A DNA stretch of 9,669 nucleotides from contig JBIKYT010000074.1 of the NCBI GenBank assembly GCA_044355095.1, positions 1-9,669 on the forward strand, in the 5' to 3' direction. Below are positions 5,305-9,669 of this stretch, piece after piece. A model generated the notes under the pieces. The model searched no databases and had not been told where the DNA came from. It saw only the letters and a list, made by a program, of their open reading frames with translations. Source of the DNA: Casp-actino8 sp044355095 (GTDB taxonomy: Bacteria > Actinomycetota > Acidimicrobiia > Acidimicrobiales > Ilumatobacteraceae). The position numbers and the translations under genes are program-made. Every line of letters starts with the position of its first letter. Position 1 is the first letter of the stretch.

Positions 5305-8066
5305 GAGTTGCTGTCCTTTCGTGTGAAGCGGGTGATTGCTTTTCTGATTTCTTCGGTCCAAAGAACTGATGATGCAACGGCGATACAGATCAGCCACTGG
5401 CTGCCGCTGATTGACATAGTGTCAAACAGGCTCTGCAAAGGTCCGAGATGCGTGACGCCCACTTGCAACAGCAGTACGGCACACAGTGAGATCCAGAGGA
5501 ACTTGTTGCGCAATGTTCCACGGCTGAACACTGAGTGGCGATCGTGACGTGAGTTCAAGATGTTGAAGAACTGAGCAACAACGAATGTGTTGAAGGCCAT
5601 GGTTCCGGCGATGGTGGCGACACCAGCTTTGGCTTCATCGCCAGGCGCCAATGCAAGAACAAACAGAGTGCCAATTGCCATTACGAGTGATGACAGGACG
5701 ATCGCGATCCAGCGCGACTTGGTCAAGATATGTTCGCTCTGTGGGCGTGGCTTTTGATTCATCGCATCATCGTCGGCTGGATCTAGACCGAGCGCCATTG
5801 CTGGAGGACCATCCATGATGATGTTGACCCACAAAATTGCAATTGCCGCGAAGGGCTTGCCACCTGCGATGTTGAAGATCGACGACAACAAGAACAACAT
5901 GGCGAATCCCAAAGTTGTGCATAGCTGGAAGCGCACAAACTTGACGATGTTGTTGTAGATCGATCGACCTTGACGAACTGCGCTCACAATCGTGGCGAAG
6001 TTGTCATCGGTCAGCACCATGGTTGCAGCTTCTTTGCTGACTTCGGTTCCGGTAATTCCCATCGCCACACCGATGTCGGCCTTCTTGAGTGCTGGCGCAT
6101 CATTAACGCCGTCGCCAGTCATGGCAACGACATGGCCGCGACGTTGAAGCGCTGCAACCAAACGAATCTTGTGTTCAGGTGACACGCGAGCAAACACATG
6201 AGTGTTTTGCGCGACTTCTTCCATCTGTTCGTCGGTGAGACCGTTGAGCTCTGGTCCGGTGATTGAAATGACATTCCCGTTGTCACCAAGACCAAGTTCG
6301 CGACCAATTGCTGCAGCGGTTGTTGCGTGGTCTCCTGTAATCATCTTGACGGCGATGCCAGCCGAGCGAGCTTCGGCGATTGCATTACGGGCTTCTGGGC
6401 GAGGAGGGTCAACGATGCCAATGAGGGCCAAGAGAACGAGGTCAGAAACCAAACCGTCAACTGGTGCGCCCGAAGATTGAATTTCAGACCACGAGTCAAG
6501 ATCAAAATCACGAGTGGCAACGGCAAGAACTCGCAAGCCTTGTGATGCAAGACGATCGTTATGAGCAAGAAGGTTGGCGCGTTGCGATTCGATACCTTCA
6601 GCGACTCCTTGCTGACCGATTGATCGTGAACAGCGGTCGATCAACACATCGGGCGCACCCTTGACGCATAGACGGATGACATGTTCCCCGCTGTCATCAA
6701 TGAGTTGATGAACTGTGGCCATGAATTTGGTCGCTGAATCGAAAGGAACTTCGGCGAGGCGTGGGTGGCGGTCACGTAGTGCACGAACATCAACTCCGCC
6801 TTTGGCCGACAACACAACGAGAGCACCTTCGGTGGGGTCGCCGACAAGTTTCCATTGATCGTCTTCTTCATGAACCGCCGAGTCGTTGCACAGTGCGAGC
6901 GCTTCAAGGGTCGAGTGCATAATTGATTGCTCGTCGTCGGGAAGGCGTTGAATGTCTCCGATGGGCGAGTAGCCCTGACCGCTCACTGCGTGTGATTTGC
7001 CTTGAACGATTAAGTCGCGGGCGGTCATCTCATTCAAAGTGAGTGTGCCGGTTTTGTCGCTACAGATCACGCTGGTACAGCCCAGAGTTTCAACACTTGC
7101 AAGGCGTTTCACAATGGCGCGTTGATCGGCCATACGCGAGACACCGATTGCCAATGTCACAGCAGTTACTGCTGGTAGGCCTTCGGGGATGCAGGCAACT
7201 GCCAGAGCGACTGCGGTCAACAAGAGATCCTGAATTGTTTCGCCACGAATGAGTCCGATGACAACAACCAAAGCGACAATGACTCCTGCGAGTTTGGCGA
7301 GTTGATGGGCCAATTTATTGAGTTGGTTCTGCAGGGGAGTCGGGGCATTCTTCGTTGAATGCAAGAGGCCGGCAATCTTTCCGATTTCGGTGTGGGCTCC
7401 GGTTGCGGTGGTAATGAACTCACCACGTCCCCGTGAAACTGAGGTGTTCTTGAACGCCATGTTGAATCGATCACCGAGTCCGCTGTGCTCGCTACTGGCA
7501 TGGAGCGCATCAGTGATTTTGGTGACGGGCTGGCTTTCGCCTGTGAGAGCAGCCTCTTCGATTTCAAGGTTTGCGGCCAACAAAATGCGTCCATCGGCAG
7601 GAATGCGATCGCCGGCTTCGACCAAGACCACATCACCTGGAACGATTTGGTGCGATGGCACCATACGAACTTCGCCATCGCGTCGAACTTTGGCTTCGCC
7701 AACGACCATGTTGCGTAAGGCCTCTAGGGCTGCTTCGGCTTTATGTTCTTGGAAGAAACCGATGATGGCATTCGTCAAGACCACTATCAAAACGACGAGT
7801 GGAGTTTTTATCTCTTGTGATACCACTGCGCTCACAACGGCGGCGCCAATCAAAATCAAGATAAGGGTGTCGTTGAATTGTGCGACAAACTTCTTCCAAG
7901 CGGGAACCACATCGGCCTTGGGCAATTCGTTGAGTCCGTGCTGTGCCTGTCGTTCAATGACGACATCATGTGACAATCCGCTCTCTACTGAGACCTCGTG
8001 GTGTTCGCAAACATCGCCAACATTGACCAAATGCGGTTCGTTGATTAATTGCAAAGTTGTGGGCAT
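5301..8066 (-). CDS. P2A-type cation-transporting P-type ATPase (Ca2+/Mn2+-like)
   Basis: This is a complete ten-segment cation pump of the P2A class. In the 921-residue form: N-terminal cation-ATPase domain (about 15-55), M1/M2 (64-105), actuator motif TGES (175-178), M3/M4 (256-308) with PEGLP (E295), phosphorylation site CSDKTGTLT (D337), nucleotide-binding KGAP (469-472), hinge TGDGVNDAP (650-658), and M5-M10 (about 707-907). Ion-site residues E295, N748 and D752 are kept, while the M5 asparagine and glutamate of SERCA site I are T718 and F721. M6 reads WVNIIMDGPPA, as in SPCA/PMR1 pumps, so one Ca2+ or Mn2+ site is likely. Start ATG 8066 has TCCTCTC on the plus strand (8073-8079), an AGAGGA-type SD, at six bases; an extension to 8144 has no such support. 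It is the first gene of its operon, and its stop overlaps the zinc-ribbon start. Substrate is inferred. Confidence 0.94.
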   Translation of the reverse strand: MPTTLQLINEPHLVNVGDVCEHHEVSVESGLSHDVVIERQAQHGLNELPKADVVPAWKKFVAQFNDTLILILIGAAVVSAVVSQEIKTPLVVLIVVLTNAIIGFFQEHKAEAALEALRNMVVGEAKVRRDGEVRMVPSHQIVPGDVVLVEAGDRIPADGRILLAANLEIEEAALTGESQPVTKITDALHASSEHSGLGDRFNMAFKNTSVSRGRGEFITTATGAHTEIGKIAGLLHSTKNAPTPLQNQLNKLAHQLAKLAGVIVALVVVIGLIRGETIQDLLLTAVALAVACIPEGLPAVTAVTLAIGVSRMADQRAIVKRLASVETLGCTSVICSDKTGTLTLNEMTARDLIVQGKSHAVSGQGYSPIGDIQRLPDDEQSIMHSTLEALALCNDSAVHEEDDQWKLVGDPTEGALVVLSAKGGVDVRALRDRHPRLAEVPFDSATKFMATVHQLIDDSGEHVIRLCVKGAPDVLIDRCSRSIGQQGVAEGIESQRANLLAHNDRLASQGLRVLAVATRDFDLDSWSEIQSSGAPVDGLVSDLVLLALIGIVDPPRPEARNAIAEARSAGIAVKMITGDHATTAAAIGRELGLGDNGNVISITGPELNGLTDEQMEEVAQNTHVFARVSPEHKIRLVAALQRRGHVVAMTGDGVNDAPALKKADIGVAMGITGTEVSKEAATMVLTDDNFATIVSAVRQGRSIYNNIVKFVRFQLCTTLGFAMLFLLSSIFNIAGGKPFAAIAILWVNIIMDGPPAMALGLDPADDDAMNQKPRPQSEHILTKSRWIAIVLSSLVMAIGTLFVLALAPGDEAKAGVATIAGTMAFNTFVVAQFFNILNSRHDRHSVFSRGTLRNKFLWISLCAVLLLQVGVTHLGPLQSLFDTMSISGSQWLICIAVASSVLWTEEIRKAITRFTRKDSNS

Positions 8067-8124
8067 GGGAGGTCCTCTCGGTAAATGAACACGACTGCCG
8101 TGCTCGTACCGAAGGTCTTTCCCA

Positions 8125-8140
8125 CAGATCGTGCGATCTG
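8125..8140. promoter_or_regulatory. 16-bp palindrome between divergent operons, possible operator
   Basis: CAGATCG (8125-8131) and CGATCTG (8134-8140) are perfect inverted arms separated by TG. The element lies 58 bases upstream of the ATPase start and covers the proposed GTG start of the pterin dehydratase. A symmetrical site between divergent genes is typical of a dimeric regulator binding site. No convincing -10 and -35 pair could be fixed beside it; TTGTCA on the minus strand (8144-8139) overlaps it as a weak -35 candidate for the ATPase operon. Confidence 0.4.
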
Positions 8141-8514
8141 ACAACGCCGAGTCTATTGACCGTACTGACGACGCTGAACTGGAATGGGATACTCCCCTTC
8201 AGGGGTCTACCGTACCAATCGATAGGGGATCGTTCAAGACGAACTGGTTAGATACTCCTGTGACATCTGTACTTTGGACCGAAGATGACAAGGGTTTGCA
8301 CTGCGATCTCGAGTTCGCCGATTTTGTGGGGGCATGGACCTTTATGAACCAGGTTGCAGTGTTGGCTGAAACGATGGACCATCACCCTGACTGGAGCAAC
8401 AGTTACAACAAGGTGCATATCACCCTGATCAGCCATGACAAGGGGTGCGTGACCGCTCGAGATCGCCAGATGGCCGAAGCAATTGATCAGTTATTGGCGT
8501 CGGGTACGGTTTGA
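8131..8514 (+). CDS. Pterin-4a-carbinolamine dehydratase (4a-hydroxytetrahydrobiopterin dehydratase)
   Basis: The enzyme dehydrates 4a-hydroxytetrahydropterin so that the pterin cofactor of aromatic amino acid hydroxylases can be recycled. Many bacteria keep a homologue without such hydroxylases, where other pterin-linked roles have been proposed. The domain covers roughly residues 48-125: LEFADFVGAWTFMNQVAVLAE, the catalytic DHHPDW (83-88), WSNSYNKVHITLISHD and VTARD. The family is normally about 95-110 residues long. The first start is GTG 8131, giving 127 residues, but residues 1-43 show no family similarity that I can recognise and the usual N-terminal helix is not evident. GTG 8260 would give 84 residues; neither start has a good ribosome binding site, so the start is uncertain. 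It is three bases upstream of the YbaK-type gene and probably co-transcribed with it. Confidence 0.9.
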   Translation: MRSDNAESIDRTDDAELEWDTPLQGSTVPIDRGSFKTNWLDTPVTSVLWTEDDKGLHCDLEFADFVGAWTFMNQVAVLAETMDHHPDWSNSYNKVHITLISHDKGCVTARDRQMAEAIDQLLASGTV

Positions 8515-8517
8515 TCT

Positions 8518-9000
8518 GTGAGTGAAGCACTGCACCCCAATGTCGTTCGTGTTGTTGAGGCGGCTCGGGCACTTGGTCTTGAAATTACGCCGCGTAGGTT
8601 CCCTGATGGAACTAAGACTGCAGCCGATGCTGCCGCTGCGATTGGTGTCGAGCTTGGGCAGATTGTTAAGAGTCTGATTTTCGCCGTTGATGGTGAAGTG
8701 GTGTTGGCGTATGTGAGTGGGTCGAACCAGTTGGATGAGAAGAAGTTGGCTTTAGCCGCTGGGGGATTGAAGTGCGCACGAGTTGATGCCGACGTTGTTC
8801 GTCAAGCAACTGGGTTTCCGATCGGTGGCGTGCCTCCCTTTGGTCACAGCACTCAACTGCGAGTGTTTGTTGATCCGGATTTGCTGCAGTACGACGAGGT
8901 GTGGGCAGCTGCGGGAACTTGGAACGACGTGTTTGGTGCTGCACCGGCGGACATCGTGCGTGTTGCCGGTGGCGTGGTCACAGACCTGAAACGTCAGTGA
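8518..9000 (+). CDS. YbaK/EbsC-type aminoacyl-tRNA deacylase (prolyl-tRNA editing domain family)
   Basis: Proteins of this free-standing editing-domain family hydrolyse mischarged tRNA, for example Cys-tRNA(Pro) by YbaK, in the cytoplasm. The 160-residue product shows the fold in order: N-terminal helix and RRFPDGTKTAADAA (26-39), the conserved lysine K51 in VKSLIF, NQLDEKKLA (70-78), the ATGFPIGGVPPFGH loop (97-110), and YDEVWAAAGTWNDVF (125-139). Length fits the family. Start GTG 8518 has only a weak ribosome binding site, consistent with coupling to the dehydratase three bases upstream. The exact tRNA and amino acid substrate cannot be read from the sequence. The last 60 codons (8821-9000) are repeated in diverged form at 9450-9629, so this gene's 3' end has taken part in a duplication or exchange. 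Confidence 0.93.
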   Translation: MSEALHPNVVRVVEAARALGLEITPRRFPDGTKTAADAAAAIGVELGQIVKSLIFAVDGEVVLAYVSGSNQLDEKKLALAAGGLKCARVDADVVRQATGFPIGGVPPFGHSTQLRVFVDPDLLQYDEVWAAAGTWNDVFGAAPADIVRVAGGVVTDLKRQ

Positions 9001-9025
9001 CCTGGAAGAGCAACTGGTTCACTGA
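8994..9025. terminator. Inverted repeat across convergent stop codons
   Basis: TCAGTGA (8994-9000) and TCACTGA (9019-9025) form a perfect seven-base inverted repeat with an 18-base loop. Each arm contains the stop codon of one of the converging genes (the YbaK-type gene and the small membrane protein). It resembles the arrangement between sufC and htpX. The loop is long and there is no T-run, so a terminator role is only suggested. Confidence 0.25.
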
Positions 9026-9438
9026 GGCTGGCTCCACGATCCAGCGATGATGGCGATGCAGATGATCAGGGTAATCATTGAAGTCACATAGATGATGCGT
9101 CGGCCGAACCTTGGAAACGGTGCAAAAAGTGCTCCAGCACCGATTGCGGTCCCAACTAGCAGACCGCCAAGAGAGGCAAACCCAACGATGCGACAGGGTT
9201 GGCAGTTTGAGGATGTGCACGACCACGCGTTGGTGCAGGACGTGTTGATGCCAAACGAAACTACGAGTACAGAAATCCAGAGCAATCCCGTCATTACGCC
9301 AACGAGTGGCACCATGGGTTTGTTCAGTACCTTCACCATAAAGGTCAGACTACTCATGAACGACTAGAAGCTGTTCTCGTGTACTTGCCTCGTTCGCTTT
9401 GAGTTGTATCGAGCGCGTGAGTTCGAATACTGGAAGAG
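9002..9438. repeat. Nine-base direct repeats bounding the segment between the two ybaK copies
   Basis: CTGGAAGAG occurs at 9002-9010, just after the stop of the intact gene, and again at 9430-9438, 11 bases before the truncated copy begins. The two copies bracket the small membrane protein gene and about 70 bases of apparently non-coding DNA after it. They could be a target-site duplication or a recombination seam, but no terminal inverted repeats or transposase are seen, and a chance match is possible. Confidence 0.3.
9019..9357 (-). CDS. Small membrane protein with a cysteine-rich loop, unrecognised
   Basis: I do not recognise the family. The 112-residue product has three clear hydrophobic segments: about 16-37, 57-78 and 88-108. 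Between the first and second lies a short polar loop with C41, C47, C52 and C55 (in CTNAWSC and NCQPC), which could form disulfides if it faces outside or bind metal if inside. Basic residues near the N-terminus (K9, K13) and in the loop after segment two (RFGRR) suggest N-terminus in, loop out, by the positive-inside rule. Start ATG 9357 lacks a good ribosome binding site; ATG 9339 and ATG 9315 are alternatives, the last just before the first membrane segment. The gene converges on the YbaK-type gene with 18 bases between stops and lies inside the segment that separates the intact and truncated ybaK copies. Coding status is likely because the membrane pattern is coherent. Confidence 0.65.
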   Translation of the reverse strand: MSSLTFMVKVLNKPMVPLVGVMTGLLWISVLVVSFGINTSCTNAWSCTSSNCQPCRIVGFASLGGLLVGTAIGAGALFAPFPRFGRRIIYVTSMITLIICIAIIAGSWSQPQ

Positions 9439-9449
9439 TTGCCTAAACC
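9358..9449. other. Short intergenic stretch between membrane protein gene and ybaK remnant
   Basis: No coding frame, strong hairpin or clear promoter is seen here. It must hold the upstream signals of the minus-strand membrane protein gene if that gene is expressed. It includes one copy of CTGGAAGAG and the junction at which similarity to the deacylase gene starts. Confidence 0.5.
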
Positions 9450-9629
9450 ATCAGCGGCGTGCCTCCCTTTGGTCATGCAACCCAACTGCGTGTGTTTGTT
9501 GATCCGGACTTGTTGCAATACGACGAGGTGTGGGCAGCTGCGGGAACGTGGAACGACAACTTTGGTGCTGCACCGGCGGACATCGTGCGCGTTGCCGGTG
9601 GAGTTGTCACCGACTTAAAGCGTGGCTGA
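9450..9629 (+). pseudogene. Truncated, diverged 3' copy of the YbaK-type deacylase gene
   Basis: This is an ungapped match to codons 101-160 plus... the tail of the intact gene, counted as 60 codons including the stop: 155 of 180 bases are identical. Seventeen codons differ and 13 of those changes are silent; the four amino acid changes are G to S, S to A, V to N and Q to G relative to the intact copy. Homology begins at ATC 9450, corresponding to 8821. An in-frame TAA at 9444-9446 closes the frame just upstream, and nothing resembling the first 100 residues, including the conserved lysine of VKSLIF, is present. GTG 9459 could in principle start a 56-residue fragment, but without the N-terminal half it could not form the editing domain. 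The silent pattern means the two sequences diverged while both were functional, so truncation came later. It is best called a gene remnant. Confidence 0.88.
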
Positions 9630-9646
9630 CTCTCACTTGCGTCGCC

Positions 9647-9669
9647 GTTGGCTTTGACAAAGCGGCAAC
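9647..9669. terminator. Possible hairpin at the right edge
   Basis: GCTTT (9651-9655) and AAAGC (9659-9663) pair around the loop GAC, and GTTG (9647-9650) can pair with CAAC (9666-9669) across a two-base bulge. It lies 17 bases after the stop of the ybaK remnant, so it may be a terminator for the original gene end. The window stops here, so any following T-run is unseen. Confidence 0.25.

Noticed and set aside
5305..5397. 31-residue N-terminal extension of the zinc-ribbon protein
   Set aside because: It lies inside ATPase coding sequence; the internal ATG 5304 has a proper SD, an ATGA overlap and starts at the zinc ribbon.
7318..8088. 256-codon plus-strand open frame opposite the ATPase gene
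   Set aside because: It is antisense to well-conserved ATPase coding sequence, and its translation shows no domain and looks like a low-complexity shadow.
8067..8144. 26-residue N-terminal extension of the ATPase to an upstream start at 8144
   Set aside because: The extension covers the SD of ATG 8066, the palindrome and the divergent promoter region, and it resembles no part of the family.
8156..8185. TTGACC with TGGAAT 18 bases later as a promoter for the pterin dehydratase
   Set aside because: The -10 element is poor, and the promoter would lie inside the coding frame if GTG 8131 is the start; not strong enough to call.
8194..8205. Small hairpin CCCC-TTCA-GGGG in the dehydratase 5' region
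   Set aside because: A four-base stem is expected by chance, and it has no T-run or conserved context.
9411..9452. tRNA-like bases GTTCGAAT at 9421-9428 followed by ACCA at 9447-9450
   Set aside because: The flanking bases do not form a T-stem, and no acceptor, anticodon or D arm can be folded around it on either strand.
1..9669. CRISPR arrays, rRNA, transposase or phage genes
   Set aside because: No regularly spaced repeats, rRNA-like sequence or recombinase-like coding frame was seen on either strand.

Overview
The window reads like the chromosome of a moderate-GC actinobacterium. The gene set and the order sufB, sufD, Rieske protein, sufC fit the Acidimicrobiia, but that placement is inference from gene content and was not tested by any search. 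No phage genes, insertion-sequence transposase, CRISPR array, rRNA or tRNA was found. Gene spacing is tight, and several genes overlap by the four bases ATGA.

Region 1 (1-4115, plus strand) is an iron-sulfur cluster assembly (SUF) operon. It holds sufB (its first codons lie before the window), a 117-residue four-cysteine protein that I do not recognise, sufD, a Rieske-type [2Fe-2S] protein and sufC. SufB, SufC and SufD should form the cluster-building scaffold and ATPase complex. The Rieske protein and the four-cysteine protein are likely accessory partners. A long imperfect hairpin separates sufB from the four-cysteine gene. No sufS or sufU follows sufC, so the sulfur donor must lie upstream of the window or elsewhere.

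Region 2 (4127-8066, minus strand) is a compact operon read right to left: a P2A cation-transporting ATPase with ion-site residues of the secretory-pathway (SPCA/PMR1) kind, a small zinc-ribbon protein with a nine-aspartate tract whose start overlaps the ATPase stop, and an HtpX-type M48 membrane protease. The grouping suggests a link between cation balance and membrane protein quality control.

Region 3 (8131-9000, plus strand) is divergent from region 2. It holds a pterin-4a-carbinolamine dehydratase and, three bases later, a YbaK/ProX-type aminoacyl-tRNA deacylase. A 16-bp palindrome lies where the two divergent units meet.

Region 4 (9001-9669) looks rearranged. A small cysteine-bearing membrane protein on the minus strand is followed by a second, diverged copy of the last 60 codons of the ybaK gene. 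That copy has no usable start and an in-frame stop just upstream, and 13 of its 17 codon differences from the intact gene are silent. This truncated echo, and the segment between the two copies, are the most unusual part of the window.
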